From contig NZ_CP102604.1 of assembly GCF_024707505.1 (NCBI RefSeq), positions 3,410,001-3,474,000 of the forward strand: a stretch of DNA of 64,000 bases. Reading direction: 5' to 3'. Under the pieces are notes generated by a model. The model saw nothing but the letters and a program-made list of their open reading frames with translations. It was not told the origin of the DNA and did not search any database. Made by a program: the position numbers and the translations under genes. Of this stretch, positions 35,257 through 44,326 are shown in pieces (the stretch's first letter is position 1; the number at the start of each line of letters is the position of its first letter). This DNA is from Pantoea sp. SOD02. GTDB taxonomy: Bacteria; Pseudomonadota; Gammaproteobacteria; Enterobacterales; Enterobacteriaceae.

Positions 35257-36707
35257 TGCGCGTTCTCCTGGTTGAGTAAGGGCGTGGAATCCACCCATTC
35301 ATCGCCCTGCAATTCAGGGGTATCAAAAGCCTGTAAGTTGGCGTAATGCTGCTCGACGTCTTCGGCAAACAACGAAGCGGTAATGCCGCGCACCAGACGA
35401 TCGGCACCGGCGCTCACCGCAGGAATATCGCCGGAGACTTTGCCGTGCGTCAGCATCGCCGCATCGTTGAAGCAGTGAATGTGCGCCAACAGCGGACATG
35501 CGCCTGGCGTCAGTTCGCGGAATTCAAAAGCGGGGCCGAGATCCGGCGCTTCCAGCAAACCGGGACGCGGCGCGCCCATTTGTGGCTGATAGCGTCCGTC
35601 GCGCCAGCTGCGGATATGCGGCGCGATGGCGGCAAACTCCGGGCGACCGTGGAAATCATTGCTAAAACCGGTAGCAGCAATCAGGAAGTCATAGCAGAAC
35701 GGGCCTTGTGTGGTTTCGATCAGCAGGCCATCGGCTTCTTCTTTCACCGCTTTGATGCCGCAATCAAGCAAGAAGCGCGCATTGGCATGGCGCGACACGC
35801 GCAGCGTTGAGGAGCGCGGCGGCGGCGTTTGCGTGGTGGCGGTGTAATCGACAAACTTCCACTTCCACGCGTCCGGCAACTGATGCATGCCGTGCACCAC
35901 GCCCTGGCTGCCGATGCCGGTCATTTTGTTGATGCGCGGCATCTGCTTACGACGAATCAGCAAATCTACCGCGCCCGCGCCGTGTTCCAGCGCGGTGGCG
36001 GCGTTATCCATCGAGGATGCGCCCGCGCCAATCACCGCAATGCGTTTGCCTTTTAGGGCAGAGAAATCAATGTCGTCGGCGGAGTGCGCCCAGAACTGGC
36101 GGCTAATACCTTGCAGGAAATCCGGCACGGCGAAACCGCCCAGGCCAGAACGTCCGGTGGCCAGCACCAGACGGCGGGTGTAAATGCGGCCGGTTTCGGC
36201 ACCGCTGAGATCGAGGGCAATCAGATCATCGGCAAAGGCAATGTTGTTGACGCGCACATTGTTGCGCACCGGCAGATTCAACACCTTGCGATACCAAATC
36301 AGGTAATCCATCCACTGCGCTTTGGGAATTTTATCCAGCTCTTGCCAGGCTTCTTTGCCCCACTGCGCGGTGAACCACGCGCGGAACGTCAGTTGCGCCA
36401 TGCCGAGCGCCGGGCCGTGCAGTGATTTAGGTGAACGCAGCGTTTCCATGCGCGCAAAAGTCACCCACGGACCTTCCAGCCCGGCGGGTGCGGCGTCATA
36501 CGCCACCACATTGCAGATGCCGGTGAACTGCAATTTCGCCAGCGCCGCCAGCCCGCACATGCCCGCGCCGATTACCACCACGTCACGCACCGGCGCGCCA
36601 TCCTGCGTGCGCTCGGGCACCCAGGATTTCGCGGGCAGTTCAAGATATTCCAGATCCTGCTGAAGCTGAGCTTCCAGCGCGGCAAGGCCATCGGCGGCAT
36701 AAGTCAT
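35253..36707 (-). CDS. FAD-dependent (flavin-containing) monooxygenase
   Basis: 484-residue class B flavoprotein. FAD Rossmann motif VVVIGAGMCGLAALAKL near residue 45, NADPH Rossmann motif IAVIGAGASSMDNAATALEHGAG near 210, and an FATGY-like segment FLIAATGFSNDFHGRPEF. First gene of the operon (monooxygenase, two CMD proteins, ABC importer). It probably oxygenates the imported substrate at S, N or carbonyl. The start at 36707 (MTYAADGLAALEAQL) was preferred over an upstream ATG with a hydrophobic unrelated lead. Confidence 0.88.
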   Translation of the reverse strand: MTYAADGLAALEAQLQQDLEYLELPAKSWVPERTQDGAPVRDVVVIGAGMCGLAALAKLQFTGICNVVAYDAAPAGLEGPWVTFARMETLRSPKSLHGPALGMAQLTFRAWFTAQWGKEAWQELDKIPKAQWMDYLIWYRKVLNLPVRNNVRVNNIAFADDLIALDLSGAETGRIYTRRLVLATGRSGLGGFAVPDFLQGISRQFWAHSADDIDFSALKGKRIAVIGAGASSMDNAATALEHGAGAVDLLIRRKQMPRINKMTGIGSQGVVHGMHQLPDAWKWKFVDYTATTQTPPPRSSTLRVSRHANARFLLDCGIKAVKEEADGLLIETTQGPFCYDFLIAATGFSNDFHGRPEFAAIAPHIRSWRDGRYQPQMGAPRPGLLEAPDLGPAFEFRELTPGACPLLAHIHCFNDAAMLTHGKVSGDIPAVSAGADRLVRGITASLFAEDVEQHYANLQAFDTPELQGDEWVDSTPLLNQENAQ

Positions 36708-36770
36708 ACACGTTTTCCCAGAAATAAGCGGCAGCCAGAATGCGGACGAAACCACTAAAGCGCGTTAGTG

Positions 36771-36834
36771 ACTATGCATTTCCATTATCCTCATAACACA
36801 TAGTTAATGGGTAATAATCATCAATACGCATAGT
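36771..36834. promoter_or_regulatory. Repeated ACTATG/CATAGT sites before the monooxygenase operon
   Basis: ACTATG at 36771-36776 and CATAGT at 36799-36804 and 36829-36834, spaced ~28-30 bases (about three helical turns), upstream of the operon start. Probable sites for the LysR protein encoded just upstream; inferred. Confidence 0.4.
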
Positions 36835-36958
36835 AAGAGCTAAGGCTTCGCATAATCCTCTTGCCCTAAAACAGAGTCAATATTCTCGCTCAGCTTTTGA
36901 CCAATGGATTTCTTATATCTTATGCCGAAAATGTTATAAGCGGATTTGACGTTCATAC

Positions 36959-36982
36959 GTAGGGTCGCCATTCATGGCGACC
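36959..36982 (-). repeat. REP-like hairpin repeat
   Basis: GTAG foot, perfect arms around TC; 20 bases after the LysR stop, so it may end or trim the LysR transcript before the operon promoter. Confidence 0.9.
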
Positions 36983-37001
36983 TTGCTAATAACCGGAATC
37001 T

Positions 37002-37961
37002 TTAATCCTGATTAATCAGCCGCATAATACGCGGATGCTCGCTGGCGGGCAGACGCTCAAAACCCGGCAGCAGAGTGGCGGCAGCATCCGCCAAAGCCTC
37101 AACCAAGGCCTGCGCAGCCGTTGAAATTTGCCGTCCCTGCGGCGTAATCACGCCAAAGTAGTAAGGAATATCCTCCTCCAGCGGACGGATCGCTACACCG
37201 GCCAGCGGCATGCCCCACGCGGTGACCGGTTCGAGAATCGCTACGCCAAGCCCGGCACGCACGCAGCCAAGAATATTGGCGGAGGAGTTGGTTTCGATGG
37301 TTTCGTGCAGCGGCGTTTTGACCTTTTTCAACGCTTTTTCGTAGCGTCCGCGCAGCCGCTGCGGGCTCCACGGCGCAATCAACCGCCGTCCCGCCAGGCT
37401 GCTCAACGACAGCTGAGATTGCGCCGCCAGCTCGTCATTTTCCGGCAGCGCCACCACGCACTGCGACTGCCCAATCCAGTGCAGCTCCACCGCGTGATGC
37501 TCCAGCGGCAAACTACATAAACCGAGATCGGCTTCGGCAGTGATCACCGCATGCGCCGTCTGCACTGCAGATTCGCTGATGATCTGCACTTTGTTTTGCA
37601 AATTGAGCGCGGCCAGCGCCTGCGGCAGCAAACCCGCCGCCAGTGCAGGCGTGGCGGCAATGCTCAACGGGCGATGTTGCTGATGGGCGATCTCCTGCGC
37701 ACGCAGGCGAATCTGCTGCAGTGAGAGCAGCGCTTTCTGCACGTATTGATGCAGTTGCAGCGCTTCTTCGGAAGGATGGATGCGCGGTCCGTTGCGGATA
37801 AACAGCGGATAACCCAGCGATTGTTCCAGCTCCTGAATCAAACGCGACACCGCCGGCTGCGAGCGATTGAGCGCCTTCGCCGCCGCCGTAACGCTTCCGG
37901 CAGAGATCACCGCCGAGAAGGCTTCCAACTGCCGCAAATCCAGGTCGTTTAAAATGGTCAT
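37002..37961 (-). CDS. LysR-family regulator of the monooxygenase/ABC operon
   Basis: 319-residue LysR regulator: LDLRQLEAFSAVISAGSVTAAAKALNRSQPAVSRLIQELEQSLGYPLFIR, then an effector domain. The start at 37961 begins at the conserved domain; two upstream ATGs give up to 29 more residues without family resemblance. It reads in the same direction as the operon, ~290 bp upstream, which is unusual for a LysR gene. Confidence 0.85.
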   Translation of the reverse strand: MTILNDLDLRQLEAFSAVISAGSVTAAAKALNRSQPAVSRLIQELEQSLGYPLFIRNGPRIHPSEEALQLHQYVQKALLSLQQIRLRAQEIAHQQHRPLSIAATPALAAGLLPQALAALNLQNKVQIISESAVQTAHAVITAEADLGLCSLPLEHHAVELHWIGQSQCVVALPENDELAAQSQLSLSSLAGRRLIAPWSPQRLRGRYEKALKKVKTPLHETIETNSSANILGCVRAGLGVAILEPVTAWGMPLAGVAIRPLEEDIPYYFGVITPQGRQISTAAQALVEALADAAATLLPGFERLPASEHPRIMRLINQD

Positions 37962-38061
37962 CGCACGATTTTTCCCTAACTCATTGATCGTTCCCGACAT
38001 TGGCGCGGGAAATATTTCATCATAGAGAGAGTCGTGGGAATTAGCCACCGGCTGGATGAGG

Positions 38062-38169
38062 CTATAATTTCGCCGTCAGCTCACGCTGATGCTCCTGCAG
38101 CAAACCCAGCATATCCAGTAGAAAACTATCTTCGTTGCCCTTCTGCCAGGCAATACTCAGCGGCAAACC
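38062..38169 (-). pseudogene. Amidase 3' remnant
   Basis: Minus strand encodes GLPLSIAWQKGNEDSFLLDML followed by GLLQEHQRELTAKL and a stop, which is the C-terminal end of an amidase-signature enzyme. Nothing of the remaining ~400 residues is present; the frame stops abruptly against the tartrate dehydrogenase remnant. Confidence 0.6.
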
Positions 38170-38170
38170 T

Positions 38171-38371
38171 TTTTACTTTGGCGCGGTGGGCACGCCCGAC
38201 GTGCCGGATCACATCACGCTGTGGGGTTTGGGTTTGCCGATTTGTCAGGGCTTTGACCAGTACACCAGTGCGTCCAACCAAAATTCTGCCCGGCGTCACC
38301 TCACCGCTGCGCCATCGCGTCCGCGCAAGCTGCTAAAGGTGGTCACCAAATCCAACGCCCAGCGGCACGGC
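38171..38371 (+). pseudogene. Tartrate dehydrogenase (TtuC/DmlA-like) remnant
   Basis: Starts mid-protein with FYFGAVGTPDVPDHITLWGL and GFDQYT, typical of NAD-dependent tartrate/D-malate dehydrogenases. A one-base loss near 38268 shifts the rest (RPTKILPGVTSPLRH) into another frame, and an internal deletion then joins KVVTKSNAQRHG, which normally lies ~100 residues further on. Both ends are missing. Confidence 0.7.
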
Positions 38372-38412
38372 AAATACCGCAGGGGTGATGCAAGCGATGG
38401 TGGCGTTTATTA

Positions 38413-38576
38413 AGGCAAAAGCTGCCGTAATGCCGCTCAGTTAAGCATTAATTTGCATATGTATGCAGGTGCGCATGAATGCGCACCCTACGAAAAACGC
38501 CCCAGTCCTTTGTAGGGTCGCCATTTATGGTGACCGAAAGACGCTTAACTGACGAGCATTAGGCAAAAGCTGCCGT
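38413..38576. repeat. Direct repeats flanking a REP-like pair
   Basis: AGGCAAAAGCTGCCGT occurs at 38413-38428 and 38561-38576, both apparently remnants of a coding end (AKAAV). Between them are REP copies at 38468-38491 (GGTGCGCAT variant) and 38512-38535 (GTAG foot, one mismatch). The arrangement suggests a local duplication during gene decay. Confidence 0.6.
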
Positions 38577-38615
38577 GGTTGAAGCCGTCTGATTTAACCA
38601 GGTGCGCATTGTTGT

Positions 38616-38639
38616 GGTCGCCATGAATGGCGACCCCAC
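38616..38639 (+). repeat. REP-like hairpin repeat
   Basis: Perfect arms around GA; foot reads CCAC rather than CTAC. Lies ~95 bases before the MFS gene. Confidence 0.85.
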
Positions 38640-38732
38640 GACGGCATCAACATTTTGCTAAACAATTCGGTTTGCACCTGCCGCGCTTTTCATTAAAAGT
38701 CTTTGCATCCTTCTGTTTTCGCAGGTCCTCGC

Positions 38733-40139
38733 ATGATCGACTCAGGCAGAGAAGCCAAACCGAATTCCCATCGCACCCTGCTGTTAGCGTTATTGGTCGC
38801 AGTAACCTTCTTCATGGAAAACCTTGATGCCACGGTGATCACCACCGCGATTCCGCAGATGGCGCGGGATTTCGCCTCCAGCCCGGTGGCGCTGAACATT
38901 GGCGTCAGCGCCTATTTACTGGCAGTGGCGGTGTTCATTCCGATGAGCGGCTGGCTGGCGGAGCGCTTTGGCGCGCGTACCGTTTTTGCCAGCGCCATCC
39001 TGATTTTCACTCTCGCCTCGATCCTATGTGGCTTAAGCGACACGCTCGCCATGTTCACGCTGAGCCGCATTCTGCAAGGCATTGGCGGCGCGATGATGGT
39101 GCCGGTCGGTCGCATGGTGGTGCTGCGCGTCACTGAGAAAAAGGAGATGGTGAAAACCATCGCCTTTATTACCTGGCCGGGTTTGATTGCGCCGGTGCTC
39201 GGCCCACCGCTGGGTGGTTTGATTGTCACCTACGGCCATTGGCCGTGGATTTTCTGGCTCAACATTCCGCTCGGCATCCTTGCCATCATCGCCACCGCTT
39301 ATCTGGTGCCACAGTTCAAAGCCGAACAGCGGCGGCCGTTTGACGTGCGCGGCTTTGTGCTGACCGCCACCGCCTGCACCTCATTGATTATCGCGCTGGA
39401 AGCGCTCGGGCAGATGCATCTCAATGTTGGTATTCCGTTGTTGATGCTGGGCGTGTTGTGCAGCTGGCTGGCGTATCGTCACAGCTTCCGCCATGCGCAG
39501 CCGCTGCTGCCGTTTAGCGCGATGAAAATTGCCACCTTCCGCAATGCGGTAATTGGCGGCTCGTTCTTCCGCGCCTCAATCAATGCAGTGCCCTATTTAC
39601 TGCCGTTGCTGTTTCAGCTTGGCTTTGGCTGGAGCGCGGCGCAGGCCGGAGCCACGGTGCTGTGGGTATTTGCCGGTAATCTGGCGATGAAACCGGCGAC
39701 AACCTGGCTGATGAAACGCTGGGGTTTTCGTCGCGTGTTGATGATCAATGGCGCGATCAGTTTGGTGGCGATGCTCGGCTGCTTACTACTCAATCCTTCA
39801 CTGGGCTACTTCGCCATTGCCGCGATTCTGTTTATCGGCGGGCTGTCGCGCTCGCTGCAGTTCAGCTGCTACAACAGCCTGGGCTTCGCCGATGTGCCGC
39901 AAAACAAAATGAGCGATGCCTCGGTGGTGTTCAGTATCTTCTTCCAGTTCAGCATGAGCGCGGGCATCGCGCTGGCGGCGTTGTTCCTGCGCGCTTCGAT
40001 GCTGTGGCAGGAACATAGCGAGATCGCGCAGAGCGATATTCATATCGCTTTCGCCGGAGTGGCTTTGTTGGTGCTGCTGTCGCTATTTGACGTGTTGAGA
40101 CTGGAAAAAAATGCCGGTGCGCAAGTGCTGGTAAAATAA
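38733..40139 (+). CDS. MFS multidrug exporter, DHA2/EmrB-like
   Basis: 468-residue inner-membrane exporter with ~14 hydrophobic helices. N-terminal motif D1 region MENLDATVITTAIPQMARDF, motif A GWLAERFGARTVF, motif B/C LSRILQGIGGAMMVPVGRMVV and TWPGLIAPVLGPPLGGLI. It begins at ATG 38733 with CAGG upstream. No membrane-fusion partner is adjacent. Substrate unknown; drugs or plant phenolics are plausible. Confidence 0.9.
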   Translation: MIDSGREAKPNSHRTLLLALLVAVTFFMENLDATVITTAIPQMARDFASSPVALNIGVSAYLLAVAVFIPMSGWLAERFGARTVFASAILIFTLASILCGLSDTLAMFTLSRILQGIGGAMMVPVGRMVVLRVTEKKEMVKTIAFITWPGLIAPVLGPPLGGLIVTYGHWPWIFWLNIPLGILAIIATAYLVPQFKAEQRRPFDVRGFVLTATACTSLIIALEALGQMHLNVGIPLLMLGVLCSWLAYRHSFRHAQPLLPFSAMKIATFRNAVIGGSFFRASINAVPYLLPLLFQLGFGWSAAQAGATVLWVFAGNLAMKPATTWLMKRWGFRRVLMINGAISLVAMLGCLLLNPSLGYFAIAAILFIGGLSRSLQFSCYNSLGFADVPQNKMSDASVVFSIFFQFSMSAGIALAALFLRASMLWQEHSEIAQSDIHIAFAGVALLVLLSLFDVLRLEKNAGAQVLVK

Positions 40140-40551
40140 TATTCGCGCACTATTTAACGTTAAAAACATTAATAGTGCGCTTCGCTTAAAAATAATCACT
40201 TTCACATAAGGATTTATATTTTTTACACCCATTTTAAGATAATGACTAATGATGCGAATGCTTACCAAATCTTAAGTAAAAGACGAAACATCAGGAATGC
40301 TGATTAATTTCATCATATTGAAAGAGAAAAAATTTAAAGGCGAAGCGGTAATATATTTATATTGACCAGAGGCTCACGCAAAAATAATTATTACCCGCCT
40401 CTTTCACTCCTTTGCAGACAGAAAAATTCCTGAGCATTATCAAGGAAGATGAGATAACTCCTAATTACTCTTTGTTGTGCGTTAGGCTTTAACGACTAAC
40501 CTTAAGTAGCAAGTGAAATATGCGTTATCCCCTTTATCTGAGGTATTGATT
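40140..40551. other. AT-rich gap, no gene recognised
   Basis: 412 bp of AT-rich sequence between the exporter and the YciG-like gene. Short minus-strand frames lack ribosome-binding sites and family resemblance. No repeat copy is present, unusual for gaps in this window. Confidence 0.5.
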
Positions 40552-40734
40552 ATGACAACACCACGTGGTGGTTCTGGCAATTTTGCCATGGACCCAGAAA
40601 GAGCTCGCGAAGCGGGTAAAAAAGGCGGCCAATTGAGCGGCGGGAATTTTCGAAATAATCCTGAACGTGCAATTGAAGCAGGACGAAAAGGCGGTAAGAA
40701 AAGCCGTCGTGTCGTCGATAAATCACCCGAATAA
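40552..40734 (+). CDS. YciG-like KGG-repeat stress protein
   Basis: 60-residue hydrophilic protein with two KGG repeats: RGGSGNFAMDPERAREAGKKGGQLSGGNF then NNPERAIEAGRKGGKKS. This is the YciG/conidiation-10 type, general stress proteins in enterobacteria usually under RpoS. GAGG lies 9 bases before the ATG; an upstream in-frame start is less likely. A strong terminator follows. YciE/YciF are not adjacent. Confidence 0.9.
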   Translation: MTTPRGGSGNFAMDPERAREAGKKGGQLSGGNFRNNPERAIEAGRKGGKKSRRVVDKSPE

Positions 40735-40739
40735 CTTTG

Positions 40740-40775
40740 TTGCGGCTATTATAACTTATTAGCCGCAATCTTTTT
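40740..40775 (+). terminator. Rho-independent terminator of the YciG-like gene
   Basis: Stem TTGCGGCTA (40740-40748) / TAGCCGCAA (40760-40768), 11-base loop, then TCTTTTT. Confidence 0.85.
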
Positions 40776-41163
40776 ATTATCAGAAGATAAATGCCGCCGG
40801 AAAATAACGCCCCGACTTTATAAAAAAAACACTTTGAGACGTTTCTCGTTGCTAATAATTGAGGTAATTGAATAACAAAAAATATCAAACCGCCATAAAC
40901 CCTCAAAAAATATCGCACCAAATAATCTTCTTGTTTTTATTTTATCGCTCACCTAAACTCCGCAAAACATAATTCACCGCAACTATCACCACTATAAATC
41001 ATAACTCTAATTAGTTATTTTTTACTTAAACAGTCTTCTCAGAACGGCAGAAATTTCAACTTCGCCGTGCGGGTGGCTCATATTCTGAATTTCCTGTTAC
41101 TCATAAAAACATACCTCTGAACGGTGAGTATTCCTGCTGTACTTTTTAAACAACGGAGATCAC
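40776..41163. other. AT-rich leader region of the autotransporter gene
   Basis: About 390 bp, AT-rich, no gene, tRNA or clear dyad recognised. Probably holds the autotransporter promoter; a GGAG ribosome-binding site is at its right end. Confidence 0.5.
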
Positions 41164-43530
41164 GTGCACACTCAACGCCGCTTCAGAAAGATTATCAAAA
41201 ATCACTCTATCCCATTAATTAGCATCCTATTAATAGCGAAAGTGTCCTTGCAAACCGCTAGCGCGGCGAGCAGTGTCATTGCGCCAGATAGCTATAGTCA
41301 CATACTTAACTATTCGGACGATTACGTTATTAGTTCGGGTGACACTATTAATTCCAACTCAGCGAAAAATGACACACTTTCAATTAACGATCCCAACTTA
41401 GCGCTGTATGGTCCTGTTGAATCGGTTTCGTTACACAATTACGGAATCATCAATAATGGATTCAACACTCATAATTTAGCCGCCGTTTCATTTTTCACCA
41501 AAGACGGCAAGCTTGATAACAGCGGTAACATCAGCGGCTGGGACTTCAGCGTCATTATGGCTGGCGGAAAAAGCGCGATCGTAAACAACGGGCAAATCAT
41601 TGCCAATAATGGCGTTGCACTGTTGAGCTTTGCCGATGAAACCGCGCTGCTTAATAACGGGGTAATACAGGGTTACACCAGCGCGATTGATGCGGAAAAC
41701 AGCACGAGGGTACGGATTACCAACCAAGGCAATATCACTAGCCAGCAGCAGCCCGCTGTAATTCTTCACAGCGATAGCCAACTCCTTAACGCCGGTGTCA
41801 TCGCCAGTCAAAATGCTCCCGCGCTATTACTAACCGGTTCTGGCAACGCCATTACCCTGAGTAATCACTCTGCGCTCAACGGCGGCAGCAATCTTGCGCT
41901 GATGAGCCAGGGCGAAGCTAACCAATTGATTTTGATAGGTGACGGCAGTGAGAACGGCAATTTCAGCGCCGACACATTTCAGCATGGATTGTCTGCCATT
42001 ACCTCCACAGCCAGCAGCCGCTGGGCGCTTAATGGTGATGTGGCGGCCTGGGGCGCGAGTGATGATGTGATGACCATTGCCGGGCAGTTACAACTGGCGG
42101 GACATACGGTGATTGCCGGCGGTGGCGGCGCGACCGTGCAGCCGGGTGGACAATTACAGCTGATGAACGGCGGCACGCTAACGAGCAACCTCGTCAATAA
42201 CGGCGAGATTAGCGTTAATCCGGGAAACAACCTTCACGGTAATCCCTTTGTGATCAATGGCAATTACACCGGTAATGCCAACAGCCAGCTCACCTTTAGC
42301 GGAGCTTTAGCGGGTGACAACTCGGCGCTAAATCCATTGGTGATCAACGGCAACACCGCTGGTACCAGCCAGGTTGCAATGATTAACACCGGCGGCAACG
42401 GTGCGCAAACCCAGCAAGGTATAACGCTTATCAAGATTAATGGCACTTCCGCTGCTAATGCCTTCGTGCAGAAAGGTCGTATCGTGGCGGGCAGCTATGA
42501 GTACTTTTTGCAGCAGGGAACGCCGAGTGCAGCCAACGATCAAAGCTGGTATCTGCGCTCTTCTTTACCGCCTGCAGCACCAATCATTAGGCCAATGGCT
42601 ACACCGCAAACCAGCGCGATCCTGCGACCCGAAATGGGCGCTTATGCGGCGAACATGGCCGCCAGCAACACACTCTTTATCCATAGATTACAGGATCGTC
42701 TCACTGCGACTGCGGCGGGATCGTCAATGTGGTTACGTCAAACCGGTACGCAGCAGCGTGCGCAAGCGGGAAGCCAGCTTACTGATCGCAGCAACCAATA
42801 TATGGTGCAGATGGGGGCCGATCTGCTGACGCTGCAAACCAGCGAACAGAGTGCGCTTCACCTCGGCGTCATGGCGGGCTACGGCAACCATCACGGCAAA
42901 ACCACTTCACGTATCACTGACTTTGCCACTGAACATACACTTACCGGTTACAGCGGCGGTATCAGCGCCACCTGGTATGCGGATGAAGCTCGCCGTTTAG
43001 GACTCTACAGTGATAACTGGCTGCAATTTAGCCGCTTTGAGAATCACGTGAAGGGAGACGATTTAAGCGCTGAAACCTGGCGTTCGCAAGGCGTAACGGC
43101 CGCAACCGAATGGGGCTATCGGGCAGCATTTTCGCTGAGCGATCAAACCCAACTGCTGCTGCAGCCGCAAGTACAGATCGCATGGATGAATGTGCGCGCC
43201 AGCGAGCATCAAGAGCAGAGCGCCAGCTCAGTGCAATTCACCGGTGATGGCAATATTGCGACCCGCGTCGGCGTCAGAGTGGAGCTGCAAACGAGCCGGT
43301 TAACGCCCTACGTTGAAGCCAACGCCTTGCACAACAGCCGCGCGTTTGGCAGCCAAATGGACGATCGCGTGGTGGAAATTGAGGGAACGAAGCACATTGC
43401 TGAAGTGAAAGCCGGTATTCGCGCCGACCTGTTTTCTGGTCTGGAGATCGCTGTTGAGGGCAACGCGCAGCAAGGCACGGATCATTATCAAAACCTCGGC
43501 GGTGCGCTCACGCTACTAGCACATTTCTAA
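41164..43530 (+). CDS. Autotransporter (type Va secretion) protein
   Basis: 788 residues from a GTG start with GGAG upstream. Extended N-terminal signal (LISILLIAKVSLQTASAAS), a passenger (~40-500) of short Asn/Gly-rich repeats (NNGIINNGF, NNGQIIANNG, NNGVIQGY, NQGNITSQ) of beta-helix type, and a C-terminal autotransporter barrel (~510-788) ending LLAHF with terminal Phe. It would be surface-exposed, acting as an adhesin or biofilm factor. No protease triad seen. Own terminator follows; appears monocistronic. Confidence 0.9.
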   Translation: MHTQRRFRKIIKNHSIPLISILLIAKVSLQTASAASSVIAPDSYSHILNYSDDYVISSGDTINSNSAKNDTLSINDPNLALYGPVESVSLHNYGIINNGFNTHNLAAVSFFTKDGKLDNSGNISGWDFSVIMAGGKSAIVNNGQIIANNGVALLSFADETALLNNGVIQGYTSAIDAENSTRVRITNQGNITSQQQPAVILHSDSQLLNAGVIASQNAPALLLTGSGNAITLSNHSALNGGSNLALMSQGEANQLILIGDGSENGNFSADTFQHGLSAITSTASSRWALNGDVAAWGASDDVMTIAGQLQLAGHTVIAGGGGATVQPGGQLQLMNGGTLTSNLVNNGEISVNPGNNLHGNPFVINGNYTGNANSQLTFSGALAGDNSALNPLVINGNTAGTSQVAMINTGGNGAQTQQGITLIKINGTSAANAFVQKGRIVAGSYEYFLQQGTPSAANDQSWYLRSSLPPAAPIIRPMATPQTSAILRPEMGAYAANMAASNTLFIHRLQDRLTATAAGSSMWLRQTGTQQRAQAGSQLTDRSNQYMVQMGADLLTLQTSEQSALHLGVMAGYGNHHGKTTSRITDFATEHTLTGYSGGISATWYADEARRLGLYSDNWLQFSRFENHVKGDDLSAETWRSQGVTAATEWGYRAAFSLSDQTQLLLQPQVQIAWMNVRASEHQEQSASSVQFTGDGNIATRVGVRVELQTSRLTPYVEANALHNSRAFGSQMDDRVVEIEGTKHIAEVKAGIRADLFSGLEIAVEGNAQQGTDHYQNLGGALTLLAHF

Positions 43531-43541
43531 GAGTGCTTATT

Positions 43542-43570
43542 GCCCTCCGGCTGTTACGGAGGGCTTTATT
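43542..43570 (+). terminator. Rho-independent terminator of the autotransporter gene
   Basis: GCCCTCCG (43542-43549) / CGGAGGGC (43557-43564), 7-base loop, then TTTATT. Confidence 0.85.
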
Positions 43571-43698
43571 GCCTCCCGCGATTCTTCCATTTTTCGCAAC
43601 AATGACTTCGCTGATCAGGCTATTCTGCCGCTGAATTGTCTATGCGAACCTTAGTTATCGCCAGGGATCATCCCGAGCAACACCTAAGGAACCGCAAC

Positions 43699-44316
43699 AT
43701 GAAACTCTATCACTTCCCGCTTTCTGGTCATGCTCACCGCGCACGTCTGTTCCTGTCGCTGCTGGATTTGCCACATGAGGTTATCGATGTCGATCTCAAA
43801 TCTGGCGAGAACAAAACGCCGGAATTCCTCGCCATGAATCCGTTTGGTCAGGTGCCGGTGCTGGAAGATGACGGCGTGTTTATTGCCGATTCCAACGCCA
43901 TTCTGGTCTATCTGGCGAAGAAGAGCGGTCGCAGCGAATGGCTGCCGGAAGATGCACAAGGCGCGGCGGCAGTGCAGCGCTGGCTAACCGTTGCTGCCGG
44001 AGATATAGCCTTTGGTCCGGCAGCGGCGCGTTTGATTACCCTGTTTGGCCGCCCGTTCAATCCCGAAGAGGTGATTGGCCGCGCACATCTGGTGCTGTCA
44101 CGCATTGAGAAGCATCTCGAAGGCCGTGAATGGCTGGTCGGCGATGGCCCGACAATCGCTGATGTCGCGCAATACAGCTATATCGTCGGTGCGCCAGAAG
44201 GCAATGTCGATCTATCCGGCTACCCGGCGGTAAACGCGCTACTGCGTCGCATCGAAGCGCTGCCAGGCTTTGTGCCCTTCCCGCAAACTGCGGCTGGCCT
44301 GCGCAGCATCGCCTGA
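43699..44316 (+). CDS. Glutathione S-transferase
   Basis: 205-residue GST. N-terminal thioredoxin-like domain ([22 protein letters not shown], cis-Pro [17 protein letters not shown], the ESxAI-type site), then a helical domain ending [18 protein letters not shown] precedes the ATG at 43699; the longer frame is not needed. Ten bases separate it from the flavin/iron-sulfur oxidoreductase, with which it is co-transcribed, suggesting detoxification of an electrophile or reductive cleavage. Confidence 0.9.
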   Translation: MKLYHFPLSGHAHRARLFLSLLDLPHEVIDVDLKSGENKTPEFLAMNPFGQVPVLEDDGVFIADSNAILVYLAKKSGRSEWLPEDAQGAAAVQRWLTVAAGDIAFGPAAARLITLFGRPFNPEEVIGRAHLVLSRIEKHLEGREWLVGDGPTIADVAQYSYIVGAPEGNVDLSGYPAVNALLRRIEALPGFVPFPQTAAGLRSIA

Positions 44317-44326
44317 GTCCACCATC

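Noticed and set aside
40550..40921. Minus-strand 123-residue frame over the YciG-like gene
   Set aside because: Crosses a strong plus-strand terminator and a recognised gene; no family resemblance.
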